NCBI GenBank assembly: GCA_943704425.1
Contig: CALSCP010001679.1
Span: 9,524 to 34,603 of the forward strand
Length of the DNA stretch: 25,080 nucleotides
Origin: Ministeria vibrans ATCC 50519
Lineage: Eukaryota > Opisthokonta > Filasterea
Direction of reading: 5' to 3'
Positions 10,048 through 21,400 of this stretch are shown here, piece after piece. The notes beneath the pieces were generated by a model that was given only the letters and a program-made list of their open reading frames with translations, was not told the origin of the DNA and did no database searches. Position numbers and translations under genes: made by a program. Within the stretch, counting starts at the first letter, position 1. Each line of letters starts with the position of its first letter.

Positions 10048-10502
10048 GATTAAAAGTTTGACTTTTGATCTTGATTCTAAAATTTCTAAGTTCTTGGATT
10101 GATCATTGAACACTTCAATATTTGGTAATGCTGGTGACAACTGTTGATCAGTGTTTTCCCCTTGTTTTCCCCTTTCCTCATTCGCAGGTANNNNNNNNNN
10201 NNNNNNNNNNNNNNNNNNNNNNNNNNNNNNNNNNNNNNNNNNNNNNNNNNNNNNNNNNNNNNNNNNNNNNNNNNNNNNNNNNNNNNNNNNNNNNNNNNNN
10301 NNNNNNNNNNNNNNNNNNNNNNNNNNNNNNNNNNNNNNNNNNNNNNNNNNNNNNNNNNNNNNNNNNNNNNNNNNNNNNNNNNNNNNNNNNNNNCATTCGC
10401 AGGGGGAAATTCGGCGCAACGAGTCAGTATTTGATTATTATTATTGATAATTTTCTTTGTACAGATATACAGCAGGATAGGCACAGCAACCAGACACAGC
10501 GG
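10048..10502. other. Intergenic region with 203-base assembly gap
   Basis: Between the 5' end of the EF-hand gene and the 3' end of the Mrs2-like gene, both on the minus strand. Bases 10191-10393 are N. The 10-mer CATTCGCAGG occurs on both gap edges (about 10179-10188 and 10394-10403). No gene is supported in the readable parts, though a 5' exon of the EF-hand gene could be hidden in the gap. Confidence 0.85.
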
Positions 10503-12421
10503 CTACCACAAGCGGCGTCTGCGCATCACACGATACAACACACTCGAAATACCCACAGACGACGCCAAAATGACACTCACCACAATGGCAAACGCATGGG
10601 GGTGGCTCTCAAAGTGATTGGCAAGATTCATCCCAAGGGCACCCGCCACAAGCGAACTCGACGCAACTGCAAAGGTCCCTACACACAAAAACCCAATATT
10701 TAATCTTAATTGTGTGTGGATTTGAAAAGTATAATGCCAATAATACTATATTCTTCTGACTGTGCATCAATAGATGCACTTTTAATTGAAATATCTCGGA
10801 GTTTGTCTCATATTTTGATTTTTCGTTTGATTTCGTTTCTCCCCCCTCTCGCTTTTTCACAACCTCTTACCAATTGAGATCTGTAGATCATATTTCATCA
10901 TTGCATTTCGATTCGCATCCAATTGGATGTTCAAAAAATCCTAAAAGAAACAAAAATTAGATGAACTATTTTTGTGTTGGGGTTCCTCACCTCAAATTCT
11001 TTAATTTCCGCCTTTAATTGTGCTGCTTCAGAAGCAATTTCAAACAACTAATAAAATCAAATGAAATAATATTATCAGCAAGAACAGGAAATTAATAAAA
11101 CATTTCCAAACCTGTTTCAAGTACGTTTCAAGTACTATTTCAACTTCTTCGTGTTGGTCCAATCGTCTCTTGTGCCTATTTTCAAGCACAATATGCAAAG
11201 TATAGTCCATTTCAGTGGCGACTCACTCATTCAACGCATTCTATTAATACGGTAGTTATGGTCATACCCAGTTTTGTGTTCGTCTGAAAGATACATTCTG
11301 GACATATCCTCATCACTGTTCAGAACGTCAGAGAGAGCGCGTGACGACTGTTTCACTCGACCCTCAAATAGTGTCAAACTGTGTGCGTGTGTGGTGTGAA
11401 AGTGATTGATTGAGTGTTACAGAATGAATATTTATTATCACTTTACCTTTTGCTGCTTTGTAGGAGACTGAAGAGTTGAGAGCGGCCAATGTCGACTGCG
11501 CTTGTTTGACCCATTGTGGTGAGATCGCGTTTAACGCTCGGCGTGATAGCATTGAGAGTGGCTCGCAGATGATCGCACTGGAGCCATTAGGGCAAGGGTT
11601 AGCGATATGCTTGTTGTTAGTTTGATTTTTCATACTGTGTTGCTGAGCATTTCCTCAACTGCACACAATTCGTAGGGTATTCCATCGCTGTTCGTAATGA
11701 GACGGTGACTCTGGTGCCATTCGCCAAGTCGAAACTATAACCCAGAGTGCAGTTACAACTCCCATTTGGTATATATACATGTGTGTGTGTGTGTGTGTGT
11801 GTGTCGTTACCTCCAAATCAGAGATAACATCTTGCACTTGCTGTGAGTGATTGTCTGGTTGAAACAGCACGACACAATTGTGCCGTACAATCGCTTTGAT
11901 GACCTAACCACAAGAACAAAATATTTGTTATGGCAATTCCTTTTTCGATCATTAATAATAATGATTACTCCCAAATTGACAATGATCGACTTGTGTCGCA
12001 CAAGAATGCCAGACTGGTCTTGCCATATGTCGAGCAGCCGCAAGTCACGATTCTGTGTAGGGTGAGGGTTAGAATGCGTCTTCACAAAATTTAATGATAG
12101 TAATAAGAAAAGAAACAGACATAATAAGAATAGAAATATATAATAGACTGCAGAGAGCTATACTCAAAAATCAATATTATACAATTAATATTATAATTAT
12201 TGTCATTGTCTGTTTCATGTGAACGTACTTGAACGTGAAGTTCTGATGTAATTTCTTGTCGCGTAAACTCTGCAAAAAATGAGAAAGAAGATTAGAAAGG
12301 ATTTTAAGAAGAGGGGGATACGAGAGTGCAGTGCAGGGTTTACCGCGAGTGATGGGAGTACCACTGGTGTTGAATTCGATCTGTGTGTCAAGAAGCGAAA
12401 AAAAAGTTTCAGAGTCTCTCA

Positions 12422-12462
<41 letters not shown>

Positions 12463-12799
12463 CTCTCCTCATTCTTCGCTCGACATGACTACCGTTTTGA
12501 AGACAGATCTAGCCTTGTTCTCGTAGGCTGCAAGACGCGGCGGAATCGGGCGCACAACGGCTGTGGAGAGGGAAAGAGAGTGAGTGAGTGAGTATGTGTG
12601 TTCGCATGGCACAGTCAAAAAGACGGCCGTGGGTGGACTTACGAGGCGCTACGGCACCAGCCGCGGTGGTGCTCAGAAGCATGCGCTGTGAGCATAGCTG
12701 TCGGACAACCGGGAGGACTCCTGTGCGCGCAGAACGAATACAACAGAGTGAATGTTGGAACCAATGTGATCCAAGTGACGAACTTGCGAAGGAAAGCAT
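10503..12799 (-). CDS. MRS2: Mrs2/CorA-type mitochondrial magnesium channel
   Basis: Pentameric Mg2+ channel of the inner mitochondrial membrane. Thirteen exons on the minus strand: 12643-12799, 12493-12560, 12344-12380, 12229-12269, 11969-12052, 11811-11903, 11636-11734, 11447-11577, 11268-11378, 11112-11175, 10991-11047, 10871-10940, 10503-10678; all phases close to 395 aa. The N-terminus is Arg/Ser-rich without acidic residues for about 40 residues, as expected for a mitochondrial presequence, and an in-frame TAA just upstream supports this start. Family motifs: NRDLRLLDI, IIVNLGVIKAIV, PYELCAVEEML, DEDMSRMYLS, HEEVEIVLETYL, NIQLDANRNAMM, then GTFAV...GMN (Gly353-Met354-Asn355, the selectivity motif) at the end of TM1 and TM2 at about 365-385. 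One donor is GTTTGG, unusual here but required by the conserved helix. Confidence 0.95.
11779..11805. repeat. (GT)n microsatellite in MRS2 intron
   Basis: About 24 bp of GT repeat in the intron after exon 6 of the Mrs2-like gene, next to the donor GTAACG. Confidence 0.85.
12420..12462. repeat. (CT)n microsatellite in MRS2 intron
   Basis: About 35 bp of CT repeat in the intron between exons 2 and 3 of the Mrs2-like gene. Confidence 0.85.
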
Positions 12800-12986
12800 C
12801 GGCGCTTAGGCTCACAAACTAGGGGGTTCGGCAATCACTTGGGGAAGGTGGATGTGTAGCCAATAGTAATATATGGAAATAATGATGAATTATTAATGAT
12901 GAAAAAGAAAAACGAAAAAAAAAATAGTCACTCAGTCACTCTGATAGAAATTTCCACAACAATACAATGTAAGATCTTTTTTTTTT

Positions 12987-15054
12987 CTACATGAGTTCCC
13001 AATCGTCCTCAATCTCAGCATCAGCCCCCACACTAACAGTCGAATTGTATGCTCCAGCATCACTCGCCACCCTGGCACTCGAATCAGACGCCCCAGAAGC
13101 ACCCACGCTAGTCTGGGACTGATACACCGCGGTGAGATCAGCTTCCTCATCGCACACCTCGGCTGTGTCAACCACCATTCGCCTTGGCGCACGCGAACCC
13201 ATCACTGCACCCGACGCAACTGTAATCGACGACCCAGACACTCCACCAGAGCTAGCAACAGCAGGAGAGGAAACATACAAAGCCGCTCCGCCCACCATTG
13301 AATGCACTGAGCCCGACCCAGCCGTACTCGTTTCAGAGAGACTCAGATCATCCAACGCCGAATTGATCGAACCCACTCCGCCACTCACAGCCAGCACCCT
13401 TCCTCCTTCTCCTCCTTCGTATCTCCGCAGCATATCACTCCCATCACTTCCACTCAAATCGCCTCCTTTCCTCTTGGCCATTTCAGTCACAGAAAACAAC
13501 GGACTCACTCCAACACGCGACACCTAACACATTGGGGATAGGATTAGAATAAAATCCACGCTTGGTTCGTATGCGGCTATTACCTTCTCCTTCTGTGCTT
13601 TCACTCGCTCCACCAAATCCAATACTTCTGCGTCATTCGCACAGTAGAACCCCAAACAGAGCGACGGATCAATATCAAAGATGTTCATACTTTTCGCTCC
13701 GTCACAATGAAACGTCTAAAACAAACAATAATAATATTATTATTAATATTAGAGTAAACAAAATTCATTATCATTATTACTTCTCTGTCTTTGCTCTTTC
13801 GTCCACTCTGAGTCACAGCAATTTGTACAGAATGAGGGTCCAAGTAGAGGACACGATCACCTTTGAAACAAGAAACACACAAGTTCAGTTGCGTTCAAGT
13901 TTGAAAAAATCTTTTTGTTTCTTTCTTCTTTCTTTCTCTCCCCTCTCCATCACTTTGTTTCTTTTTTCCTCCTCTCTCTCCATCACTTGTTTCTTTTTTC
14001 CTCCTCTCTCTCCATCACTTTGTTTCTTTTTTCCTCCTCTCTCTATCACTTTGTTTCTCTCTCTCTATCACTTTGTTTCTTTCCCTCCTTTCTCTCTCTC
14101 TCTCTCTCATTCTGATTTTTGTACCGTGAATGCCCATAAAATAATAGGCCGAGTTGGGTTTTCCTCCAATAAACCCAATGCTCTGTGGCATTGCAAAGTG
14201 GTCCTGTCATGACAAAAAACAGAACCAATTTTAACGAAAGTGTTTACTCTGCCATCGTTCTTACTCTGAGATAGGGGACATAACGATCGTTGAGCTCGGC
14301 AAGACCGAGTCTAAGAGGGACCAGAATGAGAACAGGTGAGAGCGTACGGTCGTCGTCGGAAGTGCACAGAGACGACGCAAGGAAGTCGGTGTCGGTTGAG
14401 GCAGCGCGGGAACGCGCAATGCGCGCAGACGCACGCGCACTCTGAATGGACGCTGCTAGGTCGCCCATATGAAGCACGCTGTCCATGGCAACGTGGACTG
14501 CAAATCCAACAGGATGTGCTCCGACCAGCTGTCTATTATAAACACAAAAAATAAAATGCAGTAAGTAAAACACAAACACACACACACACACACACACACT
14601 ATTGTCATGGGAACGCCTACTTGATGACTTGCGCCATTGTGTTTGGACCAAACCACTGGCCGATGCTCTTGCTCATCATCTTTCCTTGCTCAGCAATGCG
14701 GTGAATCGAGAAAGGGCACAGCGGCGTGTCCAGGAAGTGCCGGAGAATCTGCGAGGCAAGTTCGGTTGCTTTGGCATCGCCTTGCGCTCGCCACGCCCGT
14801 CCCAGCGTATGACACACCATGGCCTGCGCCAGAATCATTTGCCCACACCGTAGCATGCATCCCCAGCCGGCGTCGGACGTGTACGATGTGTTCCCAATCG
14901 GAATAAAGCTAAACGTTGCAAAAAGTGCCAACGTTGCAGGGTCAGAAACGAACAGAAATAACGGTTGTTCAACCCACTCTCGTCCATAAAGGGCGAAATG
15001 GGCTCAGCGGGAACGCCACAGCACGGAAAACGGGCCATCAAAGGGAAGGGAAGG

Positions 15055-15086
<32 letters not shown>

Positions 15087-15417
15087 AGCGCCACGAGTGC
15101 GTGCTTACTTGTTTCTGTAGGTGAACCAAAAGCGAGTGCGAACATGTCGTTTCATTGCTGCATCGTCTAAGTGATGAAAGTCGGATGAGAAGGCATTTCA
15201 AGGGGAGAACGGAGACGCGATACGATGCACAGCTGCACTGAGGCGGCGTGGAGGCGGCGTAGGCGGGCAGGGGCCCACGCAATCCGGGACAGACGCGGGA
15301 TGTTTTCGCAGCGGATGACGATCGAAGGGAGTCGTTACCTTCGGGCGCCTCATACTTGACACCGAGAAGCCAAAGGCTCTGGGTCGAATGCGACGACACC
15401 GACCTGAACATAGACAT
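12987..15417 (-). CDS. ATG4: ATG4 autophagy cysteine protease
   Basis: Processes and delipidates ATG8/LC3 in autophagy. Exons on the minus strand: 15339-15417, 15109-15166, 14974-15030 (start inferred), 14621-14908, 14265-14532, 14125-14203, 13781-13860, 13584-13715, 12987-13523; 525 aa. Motifs: QSLWLLGVKY, RFWFTYRN, TSDAGWGCMLRCGQM with catalytic Cys82, IGQWFGPNT, LVPLRLGL, IGGKPNSAYYF, YLDPH with catalytic Asp284 and His286, and FHCDGAKSMNI. These positions are close to Cys74, Asp278 and His280 of human ATG4B. Exon 3 has no AG acceptor: homology places its first base at 15030, beside a poly-G tract, so there is either a base error or a non-canonical site. The last exon adds a long Ser/Gly/Ala-rich tail ending EDDWELM, which resembles an LC3-interacting motif but has Met in the last hydrophobic position. 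A second first exon lies at 15665-15743. Confidence 0.93.
13911..14109. repeat. CT-rich tandem satellite in ATG4 intron
   Basis: Intron between ATG4 exons 6 and 7. Five ATCACTT cores start near 13949, 13982, 14014, 14045 and 14067 (spacing 33, 32, 31, 22), separated by TTGTTTCTTTTTTCCTCC and CT runs. The same unit appears reverse-complemented in the myosin intron at 18478-18622. Confidence 0.85.
14568..14599. repeat. (CA)n microsatellite in ATG4 intron
   Basis: About 28 bp of CA repeat in the intron between ATG4 exons 4 and 5. Confidence 0.85.
15044..15086. repeat. Poly-G tract in ATG4 intron 2
   Basis: GGGA-rich start followed by about 30 consecutive G on the plus strand (C on the sense strand of ATG4). 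It lies between the donor of exon 2 and the expected acceptor of exon 3, where base calling is likely to be unreliable. Confidence 0.85.
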
Positions 15418-15664
15418 AAAGAACCGGGAAAATTTTGGAAGTTTTGATGACAGACTGACTTTTGTCTGTGCATTTGGACGAAAATTGATCTCTGGCAAGA
15501 AAACAGCCGAGATTGACTTATGGTGCGACGCGATAGACAACTGCACTCAAACGGCGTAGACGGCATTCAGGCTTGCCATACTGGACAGAGGATCATCTCC
15601 AGTGGATGACGATCGGTCGTTGTCATCTGGTTCTATGTTAGGTGTCATCTCGCCGTCATCATAC

Positions 15665-15743
15665 CTTGGGGTGCCTCGTACTTGAAGCCAAGAAGCCATA
15701 GGCTCTGGGTTGAATGCAACGACCTCGATCTGAATACAGACAT
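15665..15743 (-). other. Duplicated ATG4 first exon (alternative first exon or exon relic)
   Basis: A 79-nt copy of the ATG4 first exon (15339-15417), 326 bp upstream. Both copies start with ATG, have no indels, and end in the same phase at a GTA donor (GTATGA here, GTAACG in the other). By my count 14 of 79 bases and 5 of 26 residues differ; the shared core is HSTQSLWLLG.KYEAP. Eight of 12 changed codons either keep the residue or exchange Met for Val. Flanking sequence is duplicated too (about 15212-15417 against 15526-15743). It could splice directly to exon 2 at 15166. Confidence 0.8.
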
Positions 15744-15861
15744 GAAGCGGTCAAATAAAAAATTAAATATTATGATAATTATTATTCATTTTACTTCTCT
15801 CCCTCTATTGAAACTTAAATCACATATTCACATTCATCACTGATTGGGAACACTGAAAAAG
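15744..15861. promoter_or_regulatory. Divergent promoter between ATG4 (upstream first exon) and DAW1
   Basis: 118 bp, very AT-rich at 15755-15795, with an inverted CCAAT-type ATTGG at 15843-15847 just before the DAW1 ATG. No RFX X-box is visible although DAW1 is a ciliary gene. The role is inferred from position. Confidence 0.45.
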
Positions 15862-17169
15862 ATGCGTCTTAAGCGCCTCCTATTGAGATACTATCCTCCT
15901 GGTACATCCGATCTTCATTCGGTTGTCTCTGAGTAAACTGTCACTTCTGACTTCACACTTCAAAAACTGCTTAGCGGTCCAACTTGAATTCGAAAGAACC
16001 AGTGGCGAGATTCTTGTCAAAACTCACGACTTGCTTGGTTTGACAGCAAAGTATGTGCCAGCAAAAAACCCGAAAGTGGATCTGAAAAATGTATAGTTGC
16101 AATGCTCAAGAGGTCGCAGAGACAATATGTGCTGCCGAAAGCATGTCATCGTCGGCTCGAAGGACTCAGATCATCCGTTTGGTTGAACGTACGGCGGCGC
16201 TGTCGCGTCTTAGCTATTCGTTTTTGTGTGCACTGATTTTACTCATTTTGCTGACACACACCATAATCATAATAATTATCTATCATGATCAGAGCTTCAA
16301 GCGCGACTCGCACAACATGAACAGAGCACCGATCGTCGCTTCTATCTCTTCAAAATCATTTTGGCACACTCGCTTCCTCTCACCAGCGTTGCCCTCAACA
16401 AAGACGGCAGTAGGTATGACAGATTTACTGCACGACGATTCAACCTCAAAGGTTTCGAGTGTTTTTTTTTGACGTAGATTGGCATCCGCTTCGTATGACC
16501 GCACCTGTCGAGTGTGGGACAGCTCCTCTGGTGACGAACTGGGCTCTCTGGAAGGGCATCGCAATGTTGTCTTTGCAGTGGCCTTCAACAACCCATTTGG
16601 CGACAAGATCGCAACAGGGTCGTTTGATAAAACGTGTCGTGTCTGGAGTGCAGTACGTATTATACGTGTCGTAATATTGCACACGAGATTATGTTCTTGA
16701 ATGATCAATAATATAATTCTACTTTTTATAACACACGATGCAATATCGACGTTAGGAGACGATGCGGCTGCTGCATGTGTTTACAGGTCATACTGCTGAG
16801 GTGGTATGTGTGGCGTTCAGCCCGACAGGCGAGCAGGTCGCAACGGGCGGGATGGACAACGAGGCACGCGTGTGGGATGTGCGAAGAGGAGTGTGTGTGC
16901 ATGTGCTGGCGGGACATGCGGGCGAGCTCATTGCGCTTGATTGGGCTGCAAATGGGGCCTCTTTGCTGACTGGCTCTTTTGATATGACGGTCAATGTGTG
17001 GAATGTTCTATCTGGAAAGTATCGCGAAAATTTGTGTATTTTCTTGATGACTCGATAATTCCATGTCATTCTGATATAATTATTAATATATAGACGCTCG
17101 CACGCGCTCATTGGGCATCGCGGAGAGATCAGCAGCTGCAAATTCTCTTTTCAGGGTGACTTTGTAAGC

Positions 17170-17256
<87 letters not shown>

Positions 17257-17969
17257 GATCGCGAGCTCGAAGAAAGAGATCACGTTTGATTCGTGGTCTT
17301 ATATACATGAATTGCATTTCAATTTGTTTCGCGCAGATTGCGAGTGGGTCAATAGACAAAACAATGCGAGTGTGGTGCAGTCGGACGGGCGAGTGCACTT
17401 CGACACTGCGTGAACACACAGGGGAAGTACTGGATGTTGCAGTGGCACTGAGTGGGGAGCGACTGGCGAGTGCCGGCAGTGATGGAGTCGTGTTGGTATA
17501 TCAAGTGCGGATAAACTCAAAAAGAATCTCTCATGATCACACGAGTCGGCGCGAGTGGGAATGTGTTGCTCGATTGGTTGGTCATAAGTTGGAAGTATCA
17601 AAGGTATAATAAATTATATATTTTTAGTTGATTATTTATGACTCACTCTGAAAAATTAATGTTATTAATTATTTTTAATTTTTTTTTGCTCAGGTCGTTT
17701 TTAATTGTGCAGGAACCCTTTTACTGACAGTTGGAACAGATAAGACAGGTAAGGTGGATTCAAAGGTTACTATCGCGTGAGTGTCGACTTTCTCGTATCT
17801 TCCTCTTTTTCGGATTGGGCATTCAGCTCGCCTATGGAACGCACATACAGGCGATGCACTGCAAACACTGGATGGACACACAAGCGATGTGTTTACAGCG
17901 CTTTTCAACTATGAGGGAGATACCATTGTCACTGCGTCAAAGGACAACACTTGTCGTCTCTGGCACTAG
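15862..17969 (+). CDS. DAW1: Dynein axonemal assembly factor with WD40 repeats
   Basis: Cytosolic factor (also called WDR69/ODA16) that helps deliver outer-arm dynein to motile cilia. Ten exons: 15862-15901, 15975-16050, 16097-16188, 16293-16413, 16478-16652, 16756-17018, 17094-17163, 17337-17603, 17694-17748, 17827-17969; phases close to 433 aa, against about 415 in human. The N-terminus [14 protein letters not shown] is a DAW1 signature, followed by helices and then WD40 repeats with typical GH...WD cores: [100 protein letters not shown]. The exon at 17337-17603 has a longer loop after VLVYQV than I recall in relatives. AATAAA lies 48 bp past the stop. Confidence 0.95.
17170..17253. repeat. 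(CA)n microsatellite in DAW1 intron
   Basis: About 84 bp of perfect CA repeat inside intron 7 (17164-17336) of DAW1, the longest simple dinucleotide tract of this kind in the window. Confidence 0.95.
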
Positions 17970-18016
17970 CTCTCTTCACTTTCAGACTCACTCTCTCTGT
18001 GCGTTGCGATTTCATA

Positions 18017-18022
18017 AATAAA
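18017..18022 (+). promoter_or_regulatory. AATAAA poly(A) signal of DAW1
   Basis: Canonical hexamer 48 bp after the DAW1 stop, within the 203-bp tail-to-tail gap before the myosin stop. Confidence 0.55.
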
Positions 18023-18172
18023 ATCTGTCTATGAATCATTGTGTATTGTTAAATTAATAATAGTTAATATTATTCTCTCTCAACCCAATCCAACAACACA
18101 AAAAAAGAGTTCCATAAATAATCCCTCCCTTTTCTCTCTCTCTTTCCTTCCCCCCTATTCTGCGACACACAA

Positions 18173-18383
18173 TCAACCATGAACAACCAGCGACGCCCAG
18201 TAGAGTGGCGATGCGTAAGGGCGAGCACCGCGTGTCGATAGCCGCTGTGCAATCGCCGAAGCCTCAGAGGGAGCCACAGTCTGCACAATGGACATGGCCT
18301 CGTCCCTGGATAACTCCCGAAGCCACTTTTGTGCCCCCAACACTGCCTGTGCCACTGTCATCCCAGGTGTAGCCTAAACACAC

Positions 18384-18479
<96 letters not shown>

Positions 18480-21400
18480 AAGAAAGAAGGGAGAAAAAAA
18501 CAAAGTGATAGAGAGAGAGAAAGAAGGGAGAAAAAAACAAAGTGATAGAGTGAGAGAAGGGAGAAAAAAACAAAGTGATAGAGAGAGAAAAGGGAGAAAA
18601 AAACAAAGTGATAGAGAAACATTAGATACCCGTCCGGAGAGGTACATACATACATATACACACTTACGTGAAGCAACGAGTAAAGCCGCCCCACCAAGAG
18701 CATGCTCGATTCGTCGTTAAGCATCCACAGACTGTGCACCACCGAGTCCGCACCACTGTAGATCAAACTCATGGGCAACAGAGAGGCCTCGGCACCCACC
18801 GCAGTGTCCACCACATTAGCCGTGTGGCCCGTCAGCAAAACCATCTTGGCATGGGGCAGTCGCACATGACTGAAAATGTCCCCAATAGTCACACTCTCCT
18901 TGTTAGCCATCTCGAGGGTCCATCGCAGAGGATCGGGCGCAGTCACCACACTACGACATGCCAGGTGCAACGTCAACGACGCCTCCAACGCCTCCTCAAA
19001 CAGCTTCTCGGCAGTCGCCTCCTCCGTGGCGAACCGTGTCACCGCATCCCTCCCAAACGTCTCCGCAATCTGCACCGACTCCGCATACGCCAAAGGCATG
19101 TCGCCGCGCGGGTTCTCGTACACCACAATAGGCGTAAACCCGTCCATTTGCGAGCGTGACGTGCGCGCCGCCGAGCGTCGGTACTTCCACACCACCATTT
19201 GCAGGTTGGCTGCAATGCGTAAACCGCCGGAGCGCGGCAGGTCGCTCAGACGACGTCCATCCACAAGAGGCAACGCCTGCAGGGGCACGGAGCAGAGTGC
19301 ACGGTGGGGCACAAGCAGCAACTCAGAGGCACTCTCAAGCGACGGCACAAGCAGTTCAAGCTCAAGCAGCTGCGACAATGCTCCAAGAGCCTGTTCGAGA
19401 TCCGCCGCGTTTTGCGCACTCGCAGCCGTCCGCACGCGCAAACACATGGCAATAACCTGTTCCGTCGTGCATCGCATCGTCTCCGCCATAATGTTCTCGC
19501 CCTGCAAAACCACCACGTACGGAGATCCGCCTGTCGGCAGGAACCACTCGACGCACGTCGTGTGCGGCAGAGTTCGTCGAACATCCGAAAGCGTCACACG
19601 TCGCACAGTTCGCGCCGCCGCAAAGTCCGAGTCGTTGATGGCCACAAAGTCCTCGAGACGCTGTAATGGCGCGCGCATTTGTGTCGCCGCAAATTCACGG
19701 CTGTCGACGTCCCGCGACAGCGAATTTCTATCCTGCAGGTAGCGCTCAGCGTTTACCTGCTCGCGCGCCTGCTGCACCGCCAACAACAAGTTGGTGTACT
19801 CGTCGGCAACGGAGTCGGGTAGGTGCGGCTGCAACATCTGCTTGGTGACCAACTCAACGGTGCGACGTGCCGCTGATCGCTCCATGTAGCTCCAGGCCGC
19901 CTCGGGTCGCTTCAGCTGAATGCACGCGCCCACCAACTCCGCGTACATCTCGTAGTAGTTGACGTTGAGCGTCACAGGCGTCGCGTCTGAGCGCAACATC
20001 TCATCCTTGGACATCTTGCCTGCATACTGCGTCACGACGTCCGCACCAATGCGCCCGTGCACAACAATAGTCTCGGCCACGGACACACCGCCGTCCCACA
20101 CGGAAATGGCGTCTTCCAGACGGCCCAGTCGTGCCAGATCCTTGCCCAGAAAGTAGCTCGTCTCGACAAACAACACGGGATGGCGGTCCTTTGTAAACAC
20201 TTGCAGTGCCTCCTGGCGTCGCGCCACCGTCGTCTTGCGGTTCTCCGCTGTCTTGCCCTTCTTGCGGTCCCAAAAGGCATCCGCCAGTCGGTTGCACAAC
20301 AGGCCCCAGGACTTGAGTCTCGTCGCCAAAATTGTCTTCTCGTTCTCCAAGTTCTCCTGGTACCTCTTCATCACTGCGTCGTTGTCGCCTGCATCCACAC
20401 CCGCGCCGTTCGCCGCCGGCACCATACCAGCGGCGCCACTTGCGCCCGGAACACCGCTCGTCGAGTCGTCAGCGAGTGCCCCAAGCATTCGATTGCGGAA
20501 CGACTTGGCCGCGTTACCCGACTGTCCGCCGCTAGCGGCCGTCGACGACGAACCAGCGCCCGACGCACCCCCTGTCGCACTGGCGCCCGGCGGTGGCACA
20601 GCGTTGCCCATCATGCTTGCCAGACTGGTGAGCGCCGCTAACTCAGTGCCACCACCTGGTTTGTTCTTCTTCGACTTGCTACCTTTGGGCTTCACCAGCA
20701 TGCTGCGCACGTCAAAGGCCAGCTCGTATCGCTTGATCGCCTCCTCCACATGATGATCCTTCTTGTCGCGTGGTCGCTGCAAAAACAAATCTCCAATGCG
20801 CTCTTGCAGGGTCGCCCAGCGCTCCGGCTCGCGGTCCTTGCTCATCATCTTGAGCGCCACCTTGTACGCCTTGACCGCCTCGTCACGGTGAGCCTCGGCG
20901 TCAGACGGCGATCCAAGCGTGTGCGCCGCGTACGCATTGCCCAGACTCACCTGTACCGCCAAGTGCTGGTCCGGATACGACTGCGACGTGTACACAATCA
21001 GCGACTCGCGCAGCATGCGCACCGCTTCGTCGAGATTCTTGGAGCGGTCACCACGCAGACGTGCCATGTACACGAGCGCAAGGTTGTGGCGCGTGAGAGC
21101 CCACTCTGGCGCAAAGTGTTCGCGAGTGTAAACCTCAAACGCGCTCTGATGGCGCCGAATGGACTCTTCAAGATTCTCGGCGCGGTCTCCACGAATACGC
21201 ACCTGAAACGACGCCGCCAGGTTGTTCTGCGTGAGTGCCCACTTTTGCGGATTGGCCCCAATGGTGCGCACCTCGAGCGCCAGCATACACCGTCGAATCG
21301 CCTCCTCTTGATTCTCGGCCTTGTCGCCGCGCAGACGCTCCTCGTACACCAGCGAGATGTTGTTCTGCGTCGACGCCCAGTTCTCGGGGTCTGCCTCGCG

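Noticed and set aside
10122-10703. Open frames running through the N gap on both strands
   Set aside because: They consist mostly of unknown bases; the real feature on the right side is the last MRS2 exon on the minus strand.
15418-15546. In-frame N-terminal extension of ATG4 to an upstream Met at 15546
   Set aside because: The open frame continues, but the extension shows no ATG4 similarity, and both duplicated exons share similarity starting close to the internal Met at 15417/15743. It is not excluded outright.
15540-15664. Coding continuation of the upstream ATG4 exon copy (acidic DDND/SSSTGDD stretch)
   Set aside because: It would need an intron of about 32 bp, shorter than any other here, and then meets a TGA; treated as diverged intron sequence.
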